From Azonexus sp. R2A61 (GTDB lineage: Bacteria > Pseudomonadota > Gammaproteobacteria > Burkholderiales > Rhodocyclaceae), in the NCBI RefSeq assembly GCF_021401135.1, contig NZ_JACBFO010000004.1, positions 124,001 to 188,000 on the forward strand: DNA of 64,000 nucleotides, read 5' to 3'. The notes beneath the pieces are model-generated. The model saw only the letters and a list, made by a program, of their open reading frames with translations, was not told the origin of the DNA and did no database searches. Positions 11,794 through 22,451 of this stretch are shown here, one piece after another. Both the position numbers and the translations under genes were made by a program. Each line of letters starts with the position of its first letter. Within the stretch, counting starts at the first letter, position 1.

Positions 11794-12921
11794 ATGCAAA
11801 AGAAACTGATCGCTCTGGCCATCGCCGGCCTGGCTTCCAGCGCTGCTTTCGCCCAAACCAACGTCACCATCTACGGTATCGTTGACGCTGGCGTCGCCTA
11901 CAGCTTCGACGGCGGCAACGCCAACAATAACGGCAACGGTGGCCGTGACAGCCAGTTCAACGTCATCTCCAATGGTCTGTCCGGTTCCCGTCTGGGTTTC
12001 AAGGGCGTTGAAGACCTGGGTAACGGCCTGAAGGCTCTGTTCACCCTGGAATACAGCGTGACCATGGATACCGCTGGTGCTCTGGACAATGCCCGTCAGC
12101 AATTCGTCGGCCTGACGGGTGGTTTCGGTACCGCCGTCATCGGTCGTCTGCAGACCACCGGCTACGACTTCTCCTGCGCCGCTGGCCCGCTGCCTGGTTC
12201 CGCGCTGAACGCCATGGACAAGGTTAGCGTCAACGTGACCCTCAATTGTGGCGGCCTGGGCCGTGCCAACAACGCCATCGCCTACATCTCGCCGTCCTTC
12301 GGCGGCGTGACCTTCGCGATCAACCACGCTCGTGTGACGGAAGCCGCCGGTGCCCCGGGTCAAGGCAATCCGGACGCCTACGCCACCCTGCTGTCCGCCA
12401 GCTACAAGAACGGCGGCCTGGACGCCGGCGTCGTGTACTCCAAGTACAACGGTTCGCACATCGATGTTACCGCCCTGGGCACTCTCCCGGTTTTCGGCGC
12501 CAACACCAGCTTTGTTGATGCTGCCGAATACGGCATTCGTGCTTCCTACGACTTCGGCGTTGCCAAGGTCTTCGGTTCCTGGCAAGGTCTTGAAGTCACC
12601 TCCGGTGTCAACGATCCGGCTGACAAGCTGAACCAGTCCTGGCAAGCTGCTGTTGCCGTTCCGGTTGGCAAGCACACCTTCATCGCCCAGTACGCCGGCA
12701 ACCAAGTCAAGGCCACGACGGCTGCAGACAACACCGCTGCCTACACCCTGGCTTACACCTACTCGCTGTCCAAGCGCACGACCGCTTACGCTGGCTACAC
12801 CTTCGTTGAAAACGAAAATGGTGCTAACCGTGCTGCTGGCTTCAACGGTGGCACCCCCAACCTGACGGTTGCTGGTGCTTCGTCGCAAGTCGTCGCCGCT
12901 GGTCTGCGTCACTCCTTCTAA
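11794..12921 (+). CDS. Outer membrane porin (Gram-negative Porin_4 type)
   Basis: A 375-residue outer-membrane beta-barrel that should form trimeric diffusion pores. It has a classical signal peptide ending ASSAAFA before QTNVTIYGIVDAGV, alternating beta-strand sequence, the segment SRLGFKGVEDLGNGLKALF typical of betaproteobacterial porins, and a C-terminal Phe (GLRHSF) recognised by the BAM complex. Codon use is biased toward a smaller set (for example GCT, GGT and GTT are frequent) than in neighbouring genes, which suggests high expression. A strong AAGGAG ribosome site and an efficient terminator flank it, so it is monocistronic. Ion selectivity cannot be predicted here. Confidence 0.93.
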   Translation: MQKKLIALAIAGLASSAAFAQTNVTIYGIVDAGVAYSFDGGNANNNGNGGRDSQFNVISNGLSGSRLGFKGVEDLGNGLKALFTLEYSVTMDTAGALDNARQQFVGLTGGFGTAVIGRLQTTGYDFSCAAGPLPGSALNAMDKVSVNVTLNCGGLGRANNAIAYISPSFGGVTFAINHARVTEAAGAPGQGNPDAYATLLSASYKNGGLDAGVVYSKYNGSHIDVTALGTLPVFGANTSFVDAAEYGIRASYDFGVAKVFGSWQGLEVTSGVNDPADKLNQSWQAAVAVPVGKHTFIAQYAGNQVKATTAADNTAAYTLAYTYSLSKRTTAYAGYTFVENENGANRAAGFNGGTPNLTVAGASSQVVAAGLRHSF

Positions 12922-12948
12922 TCCGGTCATTCCGGTCTAGAAGTACCG

Positions 12949-12980
12949 AAACGGCTGCCTCCGGGCAGCCGTTTTGTTTT
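12949..12980 (+). terminator. Rho-independent terminator of the porin gene
   Basis: AAACGGCTGCC (12949-12959) pairs perfectly with GGCAGCCGTTT (12964-12974) across TCCG, followed by a T-rich tail (TTTTGTTTT). Confidence 0.93.
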
Positions 12981-13000
12981 GTCGGCAAGCCTGCGACAAG

Positions 13001-13037
13001 AAAAAAGCCCGGATCGCTTGGCGATGCCGGGCTTTTT
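13001..13037 (-). terminator. Bidirectional terminator at the 3' end of proB
   Basis: AAAAAAGCCCGG (13001-13012) pairs with CCGGGCTTTTT (13027-13037), with an inner stem ATCGC/GCGAT. A-run and T-run flank the stem, so it can act on both strands. It mainly ends the rplU-rpmA-obgE-proB direction. Confidence 0.88.
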
Positions 13038-13052
13038 GCTGGCCGGAGAGAT

Positions 13053-15307
<2,255 letters not shown>

Positions 15308-15571
15308 TTATTCGGCGGCCGGAACGATGGTGACGGTACGGCGCTTCTTTTCGCCCTTGACGGCGAACTGGACGACGCCGTCCTTCAATGCGAACAGGGT
15401 GTGGTCCTTGCCGATACCGACGTTTTCGCCGGCATGGAATTCGGTGCCGCGCTGGCGAACGATGATGTTGCCGGCGAGAACGAATTGACCGCCGTAGCGC
15501 TTGACGCCAAGACGCTTGGCCTGTGAGTCGCGACCGTTACGGGAACTGCCGCCTGCCTTTTTGTGTGCCAT
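15308..15571 (-). CDS. rpmA: 50S ribosomal protein L27
   Basis: The 87-residue L27 sits near the peptidyl-transferase centre of the 50S subunit. It begins [16 protein letters not shown], the standard N-terminus without the cleaved extension found in Firmicutes, and has the conserved [20 protein letters not shown] block. It lies 21 bases after rplU in the usual rplU-rpmA pair. Confidence 0.99.
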   Translation of the reverse strand: MAHKKAGGSSRNGRDSQAKRLGVKRYGGQFVLAGNIIVRQRGTEFHAGENVGIGKDHTLFALKDGVVQFAVKGEKKRRTVTIVPAAE

Positions 15572-15592
15572 TTGTTAGCTCCTTCTCTGAAC

Positions 15593-15904
15593 TCAGGCAG
15601 CGATCGTGTCGATGCGCAGTTCGGTGTAGTTCTGACGATGGCCCTGACGCTTCTGGTAGTGCTTGCGACGGCGCATCTTGAAGATCTTGACCTTGTCGTG
15701 GCGGCCGTGGGAAACCACGGTGCACTTGACGGTGGCGCCAGCGAGGAAGGGGGCGCCGATCTTTACCGACTCGCCTTCGCCTACCATCAGGATCTGGTCA
15801 AGGGTAACTTCTGCGCCAACGTCTGCCGGTATCTGTTCTACTTTAAGTTTTTGGCCAGCGGACACGCGATACTGCTTGCCACCGGTTTTTACGACCGCAT
15901 ACAT
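15593..15904 (-). CDS. rplU: 50S ribosomal protein L21
   Basis: The 103-residue L21 binds 23S rRNA and is exactly the family length when started at ATG 15904 ([14 protein letters not shown]). An in-frame codon eight residues upstream is rejected because the family starts at MYAV. The C-terminal [22 protein letters not shown] block is the rRNA-binding signature. A near-consensus promoter lies 47-74 bases upstream. Confidence 0.99.
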   Translation of the reverse strand: MYAVVKTGGKQYRVSAGQKLKVEQIPADVGAEVTLDQILMVGEGESVKIGAPFLAGATVKCTVVSHGRHDKVKIFKMRRRKHYQKRQGHRQNYTELRIDTIAA

Positions 15905-15950
15905 GGTTGGACTCCGAAAAACAAACAAAGGGTACTACGAAGAACCGCGC

Positions 15951-15978
15951 ATTATACGGAAAAATCCCGGCAAGTCAA
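15951..15978 (-). promoter_or_regulatory. Strong sigma-70 promoter of rplU-rpmA
   Basis: On the minus strand TTGACT (15978-15973) and a perfect TATAAT (15956-15951) are separated by 16 bases. This is the best consensus promoter in the window, fitting a ribosomal protein operon. Confidence 0.8.
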
Positions 15979-16031
15979 AGCCTTGTGTCGGTTCCGTGGT
16001 AGACTGCGGCGCTTTCAAGAAGGAGAAAGTC

Positions 16032-16376
16032 ATGGCTGAGATCAAGACCGCGTCCGGGCTGGTTTACGAAGACACCGTCGAGGGCAGCGGTGCCGAGGCA
16101 CAGGCCGGCCAGTTCGTCACCGTGCATTACACCGGCTGGCTGACCGACGGCAGCAAATTCGATTCGAGCAAGGACCGCAATGATCCCTTCCAGTTTCCGC
16201 TGGGCCGCGGTCACGTCATCAAGGGCTGGGACGAAGGCGTGCAGGGCATGAAGATCGGCGGCACGCGCAAGCTGACCATTCCGGCGCATCTCGGCTACGG
16301 TGCGCGCGGCGCCGGCGGTGTCATCCCGCCGAATGCGACGCTGGTTTTCGACGTGGAATTGCTCGACCTGCAATGA
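16032..16376 (+). CDS. FKBP-type peptidyl-prolyl cis-trans isomerase
   Basis: A 114-residue single-domain FKBP isomerase without signal peptide, so cytoplasmic. Active-site positions of the FKBP fold are present in [35 protein letters not shown] and [27 protein letters not shown] precedes ATG 16032. Its stop overlaps the start of the pseudouridine synthase gene (ATGA), so the two form an operon divergent from rplU. A TGG-TAGACT extended -10 (about 15997-16005) may drive it. Confidence 0.95.
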   Translation: MAEIKTASGLVYEDTVEGSGAEAQAGQFVTVHYTGWLTDGSKFDSSKDRNDPFQFPLGRGHVIKGWDEGVQGMKIGGTRKLTIPAHLGYGARGAGGVIPPNATLVFDVELLDLQ

Positions 16377-17548
16377 GCGATCCGCAGCAACCGGACGATC
16401 CCTGGGCCCGCTGGCGCAAGCCGGCCGGGCAGGAAGCTGCGGTCGACCGGCCGAAAAAGGAAAAAAGCGCAGCGCCGGCCCGTGCCGGCAATCGCCAGGA
16501 CAGGCCGGCAGCGCCGGACGCCGTCGCTCCGGCGCCGTTAGCGGATCTTCCGCCGGTCGCCGCCGAAGCGCCGGAAGCCGCGCCCAAGCCGAGCGGAACG
16601 CTGGGGGTGCGCAAGCCGCCAGCCGGCGTCGAAGGCAAGCCGAAAAAGCGTCCGCTGCGCGGTGGCGCGCTGGTGCGCAAGCCGTTCGAGCGTGCTGCGG
16701 TCAACGTCAAAAAACCGGAAAAACCGTCGTCGACCGCAAGATCGGCGAAAGCGCCGGCCGCCAGGCCAGCCGCGATGCGTCCGGCGGTCCCCGCGGCAAG
16801 CGTTGCCGCAGGCAGCGAGCCGTCGGGGGTTCGCCTGTCCAAGGTGATGTCCGAGCGCGGCCTTTGTTCGCGGCGCGAAGCCGATCTGTGGATCGAGCGC
16901 GGCTGGGTCTTCGTCGACGGCGTCCAGATCAGCGAACTCGGTTCGCGCATCGATCCGGCGGCGCAGATCGAAATCTCGACCGAGGCGAAGAAGGATCAGG
17001 CCAAGGCGGTGACCATCCTGCTGCACAAGCCGGTCGGTTATGTTTCCGGCCAGCCGGAGCCGGGTTGCACGCCGGCGGTGACCTTGATCACCGCGGAGGC
17101 GCAGTTGCCCCAGCCGGGCGATCCCGAATTCAAGCCGTGGATGCTGCGCGGCCTGGCGCCGGCCGGCCGGCTCGACGTCGATTCGACCGGCCTGCTGGTG
17201 CTGACCAGCGACGGCCGGGTGGCCAAGCGCCTGATCGGCGAGGACAGCGACACCGAAAAGGAATACCTGGTGCGCGTTTCCGGACAGATGATCAAGGGCG
17301 GCCTCGAACTACTGCGTCACGGCCTGGAACTCGACGGCAAGGCGCTGAAGCCGGCCTGGGTCAAGCAGTTGAACGAGGACCAGCTGCACTTCATCCTGAA
17401 GGAAGGCAAGAAGCGCCAGATCCGCCGCATGTGCGAGCTGGTCGGCCTCAAGGTGACCGGCCTCAAGCGTGTGCGCATCGGCCGCATCCGCCTCGGCGAC
17501 CTGCCGATGGGGCAATGGCGTTTCCTGCGCGCCGACGAGGCGTTCTGA
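16373..17548 (+). CDS. rluF: RluF-like 23S rRNA pseudouridine synthase with long N-terminal extension
   Basis: Converts a uridine of 23S rRNA to pseudouridine. Residues 153-200 form an S4 RNA-binding domain ([19 protein letters not shown]). The catalytic domain has Asp268 in [12 protein letters not shown] and the C-terminal motif [19 protein letters not shown] and the ending LPMGQWRFL fit the RluF subfamily better than RluB, but E. coli modification sites should not be assumed. The first 150 or so residues are low-complexity Ala/Pro/Lys/Arg-rich and probably disordered. The start codon overlaps the FKBP stop. A strong terminator follows. Confidence 0.85.
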   Translation: MSDPQQPDDPWARWRKPAGQEAAVDRPKKEKSAAPARAGNRQDRPAAPDAVAPAPLADLPPVAAEAPEAAPKPSGTLGVRKPPAGVEGKPKKRPLRGGALVRKPFERAAVNVKKPEKPSSTARSAKAPAARPAAMRPAVPAASVAAGSEPSGVRLSKVMSERGLCSRREADLWIERGWVFVDGVQISELGSRIDPAAQIEISTEAKKDQAKAVTILLHKPVGYVSGQPEPGCTPAVTLITAEAQLPQPGDPEFKPWMLRGLAPAGRLDVDSTGLLVLTSDGRVAKRLIGEDSDTEKEYLVRVSGQMIKGGLELLRHGLELDGKALKPAWVKQLNEDQLHFILKEGKKRQIRRMCELVGLKVTGLKRVRIGRIRLGDLPMGQWRFLRADEAF

Positions 17549-17567
17549 GCGTTTTTGACCGATTGTC

Positions 17568-17580
17568 GCGGTCGACCGCA
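17568..17580. repeat. Intergenic copy of the TGCGGTCGAC repeat family
   Basis: GCGGTCGACCGCA stands 19 bases after the rluF-like stop, just before the bidirectional terminator. It has a 12-bp palindromic core, GCGGTCGACCGC. Confidence 0.8.
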
Positions 17581-17589
17581 ATACAATGA

Positions 17590-17628
17590 AAAAACGCCGG
17601 CGGGGCAACCCGGCCGGCGTTTTTTTTG
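17590..17628 (+). terminator. Bidirectional terminator between convergent genes
   Basis: AAAAAACGCCGGC and GCCGGCGTTTTTTTT flank a GC-rich loop in which CGGG and CCCG can also pair. The A- and T-runs on both sides serve both the rluF-like gene and the facing MaoC gene. Confidence 0.92.
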
Positions 17629-17642
17629 GATCGAGCGGCGGC

Positions 17643-18065
17643 TCAGGCGGCCGGGCGGACCGGCGGCATCATCAGGCATTCGCCTTCGATCACGGTCTTG
17701 CCGGCGACCGTGCACACGGTGTCGAGAATGACCCGGTTCTTGGCGGCATTGACTTCGCGCACGGTGACGGTGGCGGTGACGGTGTCGCCCGGCTTGACCG
17801 GGGCCTTGAACTTCAGCGTCTGCGACAGGTAGATGGTGCCGGGCCCGGGCAGCTTGTTGGCCAGCGTCGCCGAGATGAAGCCGGCGGACAGCATGCCGTG
17901 CGCGATACGCGTACCGAACATCGTGCCCTTGCAGTATTCCTCGTCGAGGTGAGCCGGGTTCACGTCGGTCGAAATGCCGGCGAACAGCACGATGTCGGTT
18001 TCGGTGACGGTCTTCGAGGTGCTGGCGGACATGCCGGGTTCCAGTTGATCGATGTAGTAGGCCAT
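17643..18065 (-). CDS. MaoC-like (R)-specific enoyl-CoA hydratase
   Basis: A 140-residue hot-dog-fold hydratase. The hydratase-2 motif is GISTDVNPAHLDEEY, giving likely catalytic Asp34 and His39, followed by FGTRIAHGMLSAGFIS. PhaJ-type members hydrate trans-2-enoyl-CoA to (R)-3-hydroxyacyl-CoA and so feed polyhydroxyalkanoate synthesis from beta-oxidation; other members act in other acyl-CoA pathways. The gene stands alone, with a terminator behind it. A 16-base palindrome overlaps its likely promoter and suggests repression by a fatty-acid or acyl-CoA regulator. Confidence 0.88.
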   Translation of the reverse strand: MAYYIDQLEPGMSASTSKTVTETDIVLFAGISTDVNPAHLDEEYCKGTMFGTRIAHGMLSAGFISATLANKLPGPGTIYLSQTLKFKAPVKPGDTVTATVTVREVNAAKNRVILDTVCTVAGKTVIEGECLMMPPVRPAA

Positions 18066-18106
18066 GCGGAAAGCTCCGGTTGCGTTGAACGAAAAAGTGA
18101 CTCTAG

Positions 18107-18122
18107 CATACGTTAGCGTATG
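18107..18122. promoter_or_regulatory. Palindromic operator candidate upstream of the MaoC gene
   Basis: CATACG-TTAG-CGTATG is a perfect 6-bp inverted repeat. On the minus strand it overlaps TATGCTAGAGT, a possible extended -10 element (TGC TAGAGT) of the MaoC gene. The site resembles the TACGTTAACGTA class of operators, but the cognate regulator is not in the window. Confidence 0.45.
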
Positions 18123-18137
18123 GATGTGGCAGGCACG

Positions 18138-19337
18138 TTACTCGGTACGCAATGCCACCACCGGATCGAGGCGAGCGGCATTGCGCGCCGGCAGGACGCC
18201 GGCCAGCAGACCGATGGCGACCGCCAAGGATTCGGCGAGCAGGACGAAACTGAGCGGCGTATGGACCGGCAGTGCCGGCAGCGCCAGATGGATCAGTTGC
18301 GCCAGCCCGATGCCGAGCGCCAGTCCGAGCAGCCCGCCGAGCGCCGACAGGGCCACCGCCTCGCCGAGGAACAGCCCGAGGATGCTGCGCCGCGATGCGC
18401 CGAGCGCGACCAGCAGGCCGATTTCCGACGTCCGCTCGCTGACCGCGATGGTCATGATGGTGACGATGCCGACGCCGCCGACCAGCAGCGAGATGCCGCC
18501 CAGCGCACCGACGGCCAGCGTCAGCACGTTGAGGATGCCGGACAGCGTCTTCAGCATTTCTTCCTGGCTGACGATGGTGAAATCCTCGTGGCCGTGGCGC
18601 TCGATCAGCAGGCGGCGGATGCGCTCGGCCAGCGTTGCCGACGGCACGCCGTCGATGGCGGCCAGGTTGATCTCGTCGCAGCCTTCGCGGTTGAACAGTT
18701 CCTGGGCGCGGCCGGCGGGAATGAAGGCGGTGTCGTCGAGATCGATGCCGAGGAATTGCCCCTTCGGCGCCATCACGCCGACCACCCGGAAATGCAGGCC
18801 GCCGATGCGCAGGCGCTGGCCGAGCGGGTTGTCGGCACCGAACAGTTCGTCCTTCAGCTTGCTGCCGAGGACGACGAAGGCACGCGCGCTGGCCGGATCT
18901 TCGTCGGGCAGGAATTGCCCGCTGCGCACGGTCGACCGGAAGACGATGCGCGAATCGGCATTGACGCCGTAAATCAGCGTCCGCCGGGTACGTCCGTTGC
19001 CTTCGACCTCGGCGTTGCCGCGCACGTTGGGCGTGACGGCGACGATCTGCGGCAGCCGGGCGAGCGCCCGGGCATCGTCCAGCGACAGCGGGCGGGCGCT
19101 CGACGGCAGCCCGGAAGCGCTGCCGCCGGTCTTCGTCTTGCCCGGCGTCACGGTGATCACATTGGTGCCGAACTGGCTGAATTCGCCGAGCACATAGCGG
19201 TGGATGCCTTCGCCGATCGAGGTGAGCAGGATCACCGAGGCGATGCCGACGGCGATGCCGAGCAGCGTCAGGAAGCTGCGCAGGCGTTGCGCGGTGACCG
19301 CGCGGGTGGCGAGCGAAATGGCGTCGGGCAGGCGCAT
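18138..19337 (-). CDS. MacB-like ABC transporter permease (second of two)
   Basis: A 399-residue permease of the FtsX/MacB class: one N-terminal membrane helix (about residues 18-40), a large periplasmic domain (about 45-270) and three C-terminal helices ending in VGVLPARNAARLDPVVALRTE. The ending ARLDPVxALR is the family hallmark. It follows a paralogous permease after one base, in an operon with an ATPase and a MacA-like adaptor. Because the ATP-binding domain is separate, the transporter should be a heterodimer of the two permeases with two copies of the ATPase. The substrate is unknown. Confidence 0.88.
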   Translation of the reverse strand: MRLPDAISLATRAVTAQRLRSFLTLLGIAVGIASVILLTSIGEGIHRYVLGEFSQFGTNVITVTPGKTKTGGSASGLPSSARPLSLDDARALARLPQIVAVTPNVRGNAEVEGNGRTRRTLIYGVNADSRIVFRSTVRSGQFLPDEDPASARAFVVLGSKLKDELFGADNPLGQRLRIGGLHFRVVGVMAPKGQFLGIDLDDTAFIPAGRAQELFNREGCDEINLAAIDGVPSATLAERIRRLLIERHGHEDFTIVSQEEMLKTLSGILNVLTLAVGALGGISLLVGGVGIVTIMTIAVSERTSEIGLLVALGASRRSILGLFLGEAVALSALGGLLGLALGIGLAQLIHLALPALPVHTPLSFVLLAESLAVAIGLLAGVLPARNAARLDPVVALRTE

Positions 19338-19338
19338 G

Positions 19339-20547
19339 TCAGTGCTTCATCAGCGCCTGCACCGGGTCGAGCCGGGCGGCGCGGCGGGCCGGCAGGAAAC
19401 CGAAGAGCAGACCGGTGGACAACGCGGTGACGAGGCCGGCGATCACCGCCCAGTCCGGCGGGTAAGCCGGGAAGACGGGAAACAGCCGGCGCAGCAGGAA
19501 GGCGCCGGCTTCGCCGAGCAGGTAGCCGACCAGCGCGCCGCTTGCCGACAGCATCGCCGCCTCGGCCAGGAAAGCCAGCCGGATGGTGCGCGCCGGTGCG
19601 CCGAGCGCCTTCAATAGGCCGATCTCGCCGGTGCGCTGGGTGACGGCGACGAGCATCACGTTCATCACCAAGATGCCGGCCACCGCCAGGCTGATCGCGG
19701 CGATGCCGGCCACCGCCAGGGTCAGCGCGCCGAGCAGCTTGTCGAAGGTGGCGAGCACGGCGTCCTGGGTGATCACCGTGACGTCTTCCTCGCCGCGGTG
19801 GCGTTGCTTGAGCAGTTCCAGAACCTGCGTGCTGGCGGCGGGAATCGCCTCGCGGCTGCGTGCCTCGACCAGGATGCGGAACAGCGTGTTGGCGTTGAAC
19901 ATCGCCTGTGCCAGCGCGACTGGCACGACGACCAGTTCGTCGGTATTCATGCCGAGGCCCTGGCCGGTCGGCCGCAGCACGCCGATCACCCGCAGCCGCC
20001 GGTCGCCGACGCGGACCAGGCGGCCGAGCGCCGGCTCGCGGCCGAACAATTCCTCCTGCACCTTGGCGCCGATCACCGCCACCGGCGCGGCGCGCTGCCA
20101 GTCGTCGTCGGGCAGCGCCTCGCCCTGCGCCAGTTCGAAATTGCGGATGGCGAAGAAATCGCGGTTGGCACCGGCCACCATGACTTCGCGCAGGCGCCCG
20201 CCGGCGCTGATTTCCGAGGTGCCGACGGCGAGCGGGCCGACCCGGCGCACGGCCGGCGCGCGCAGCAGGGCCTGGGCGTCGGCGATGGTCAGGTCGCGCG
20301 GCGTGCTGGTGATCGCGGTGGCCGGGTTGAAGCCGCCGGTGCCGGTGCGGCCGGGCAGGACGATGACCAGGTTGGTGCCGAGCGACGAGAACTGACCGAC
20401 GACGTAGCGCCGCGCCCCGTCGCCGAGTGCGGTGAGCAGCACGACGGCGGCGACGCCGATGGCCATGGCCAGCACCGACAGCGTCGTGCGCAGCGGATAG
20501 CCGGTGGCCGCGTCGCGGGCAAAACGGAGGATGTCAGCCGGCCGCAT
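19339..20547 (-). CDS. MacB-like ABC transporter permease (first of two)
   Basis: A 402-residue FtsX/MacB-type permease, paralogous to the one that follows it: N-terminal helix (about 20-42), periplasmic domain, three C-terminal helices and the ending FLPARRAARLDPVQALMKH. The periplasmic part differs clearly between the two, which argues for a functional heterodimer rather than a recent duplication. It overlaps the 3' end of the ATPase gene by 14 bases, so translation is probably coupled. Such systems are mechanotransmitters that act on periplasmic substrates or expel them through an outer-membrane channel. Confidence 0.88.
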   Translation of the reverse strand: MRPADILRFARDAATGYPLRTTLSVLAMAIGVAAVVLLTALGDGARRYVVGQFSSLGTNLVIVLPGRTGTGGFNPATAITSTPRDLTIADAQALLRAPAVRRVGPLAVGTSEISAGGRLREVMVAGANRDFFAIRNFELAQGEALPDDDWQRAAPVAVIGAKVQEELFGREPALGRLVRVGDRRLRVIGVLRPTGQGLGMNTDELVVVPVALAQAMFNANTLFRILVEARSREAIPAASTQVLELLKQRHRGEEDVTVITQDAVLATFDKLLGALTLAVAGIAAISLAVAGILVMNVMLVAVTQRTGEIGLLKALGAPARTIRLAFLAEAAMLSASGALVGYLLGEAGAFLLRRLFPVFPAYPPDWAVIAGLVTALSTGLLFGFLPARRAARLDPVQALMKH

Positions 20548-21223
20548 TGGCGCTGTCGAATTTCAAGCGGCCGTCCTCCATCACCAGCCGGCGTCGGGCG
20601 CGTTCGCCCATGCCCGGATCGTGGGTGACGACGACCAGCGTCACGCCCTGGGCGTTGAGCGCTTCGAGCAGATTGACCACTTCTTCGCCGGTATGGCGGT
20701 CGAGGTTGCCGGTCGGCTCGTCGGCGAGGATCAGCGGTGGCTGCATGATCGTCGCCCGGGCAATGGCGACGCGCTGGCGCTGACCGCCCGACAACTGGTC
20801 CGGCTTGTGGTCGGCGCGGTGTTCCAGACCGAAGCTCTGCAAGGCGAGCGCGACGCGACGTTCCCGTTCGGCCGGGGCGATGCCGGCCAGCGTCATCGGC
20901 AGCGCGATGTTTTCGGCGGCGGTCAGCCGCGGTACCAGATGAAAGCTCTGGAAGACGAAGCCGATACGGGTGCTGCGTACCCTGGCCTGCTCGTCTGCGG
21001 TCAACGTCGTCACATCGCGGTTTTCCAGCCGGTAGCTGCCGGCGTCGGGGCGGTCGAGCAGGCCGAGCAGGTTGAGCAGCGTCGATTTGCCGGAGCCGGA
21101 CGGTCCCATCACCGCCACGTACTCGCCGCTGTCGATGCGCAGATTGACGCCGGCCAGCGCGTTGACCGTGGTATCGCCGAGCTGGAAACGGCGCTCGATG
21201 CCGGACAGTTCGATCAGCGCCAT
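20534..21223 (-). CDS. MacB/LolD-like ABC transporter ATP-binding protein
   Basis: A 229-residue ATPase with Walker A GPSGSGKST (residues 40-48), Q-loop FVFQSFHLVPRLTAAEN, signature LSGGQRQRVAIARA, Walker B LILADEPT and the switch His in VVTHD. Sequence style is that of the MacB/LolD/FtsE group, which couples to permeases with large periplasmic domains. Its ATG directly abuts the adaptor gene's stop. It powers the two permeases encoded downstream. Confidence 0.93.
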   Translation of the reverse strand: MALIELSGIERRFQLGDTTVNALAGVNLRIDSGEYVAVMGPSGSGKSTLLNLLGLLDRPDAGSYRLENRDVTTLTADEQARVRSTRIGFVFQSFHLVPRLTAAENIALPMTLAGIAPAERERRVALALQSFGLEHRADHKPDQLSGGQRQRVAIARATIMQPPLILADEPTGNLDRHTGEEVVNLLEALNAQGVTLVVVTHDPGMGERARRRLVMEDGRLKFDSANAAG

Positions 21224-22360
21224 CTACTTCGCCGCGTTGTCGGCGACCGCCGGCGCGCCTTCCTTGACGCCGGCCCGTTCGAGCGAAGTGACGATCTTCT
21301 CGCCGGCCTGCAGGCCTTCCAGAACCTCCGCGTACTCCCAGTTCGACAGGCCGGTTTTGACCGTGCGCGAGGCCAGCTTGCCGTCCTGCAGCACCAGCAC
21401 CTTGCTGCCTTCCTGCAGCGCGGCGGTCGGGATGCGCAGCACCTTGTCGCGGCCGGCCAGCACGATCTCGACGTCGGCGCTGTAGCCGACCAGCAGCTTG
21501 CCGGCCTGTTCCGGTTTTTCGAAATCGACCTCGATGTCGACAGTGCGGGCCTGTTTTTCCACGGCCGAGACGTAGGGCGCGACGCGCCGCACCTTGCCGG
21601 GCAGCGACTGGCCGGGCAACGCGTCGAGGGTGATGCGCACCGGCTGGCCGGCGGCGATCTTCGGCGCGTCGACCTCGTCCATCGGCGCCTTGACGTAGAG
21701 GCAGGAATCGTCGATCAGATCGATCGCCGGCGGCGTCGGCACACCCGGCGGCGACGGCGTCGAATACTCGCCCAGTTCGCCGACGATCTTTGCCACCGTG
21801 CCGTCGAACGGCGCGTAGAGTGCGACGCGGCCCTGTTCGACGCGGGTCGCTTTCAGCTTGGCTTCGGCCTGGGCGACATCGGCCCGGCTGGTGTTGCAGG
21901 CCGCGCGACGAACCGCCGCTTCGGTGCGGGCCGCTTCTTCCTTGCTGGGCGAAACAAAGCCGCGGGCGCGCAGATCGGCCTGCCTTTTTGCTTCGTTCTC
22001 GGCGTTGACCGCAGCAATGCAGGCTTCATCGCTGCGCCGCGCCGACAGGGCGATCTGGGTTTGTGCCAGATTGGCCTGCGCCTGTTGATCGTCGTTCCAC
22101 AGCTTGAGCAGCAACTGGCCTTTCTTGACCCGGTCGCCTTCCTTGACGCCGAGGTATTCGATGCGCCCGCCGACGATTGTCGACAACTTGGTGCGCTGGC
22201 AGGCTTCGACGGTGCCGGCGCGGGTATTGGCCAGTGTTGCCTCGACCTTGCCGCTGCCGACCTCATGGACGACGACGGCGATCGGCTTGGGTCGCGACAA
22301 GGCAAAAAGGGCGAGGCCGGCGATGGCGATGACGGCAACGGCGATGATGAGGCGACGCAT
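21224..22360 (-). CDS. MacA-like periplasmic adaptor (membrane fusion protein)
   Basis: The 378-residue protein has one N-terminal membrane anchor (residues 3-21), a biotinyl-lipoyl half motif (STIVGGRIEYLGVKEGDRVKKGQLLLKLW), an alpha-helical hairpin (about 95-175) rich in Ala, Glu and Arg, a second lipoyl half (VALYAPFDGTVAKIVGELGEY), and beta-barrel and membrane-proximal domains. This is the MacA/HlyD layout that bridges an inner-membrane ABC pump to a TolC-type channel. No TolC homologue is encoded nearby. It is the first gene of the four-gene minus-strand operon. Confidence 0.9.
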   Translation of the reverse strand: MRRLIIAVAVIAIAGLALFALSRPKPIAVVVHEVGSGKVEATLANTRAGTVEACQRTKLSTIVGGRIEYLGVKEGDRVKKGQLLLKLWNDDQQAQANLAQTQIALSARRSDEACIAAVNAENEAKRQADLRARGFVSPSKEEAARTEAAVRRAACNTSRADVAQAEAKLKATRVEQGRVALYAPFDGTVAKIVGELGEYSTPSPPGVPTPPAIDLIDDSCLYVKAPMDEVDAPKIAAGQPVRITLDALPGQSLPGKVRRVAPYVSAVEKQARTVDIEVDFEKPEQAGKLLVGYSADVEIVLAGRDKVLRIPTAALQEGSKVLVLQDGKLASRTVKTGLSNWEYAEVLEGLQAGEKIVTSLERAGVKEGAPAVADNAAK

Positions 22361-22451
22361 GGCGATGGGTGGGAATATGAGCAGGCGTCGATGGTCCCGT
22401 GAACCCGTGACAAGATCAAGGATGCCGGCATCCGCGGCCGGCCGGCGAGGA

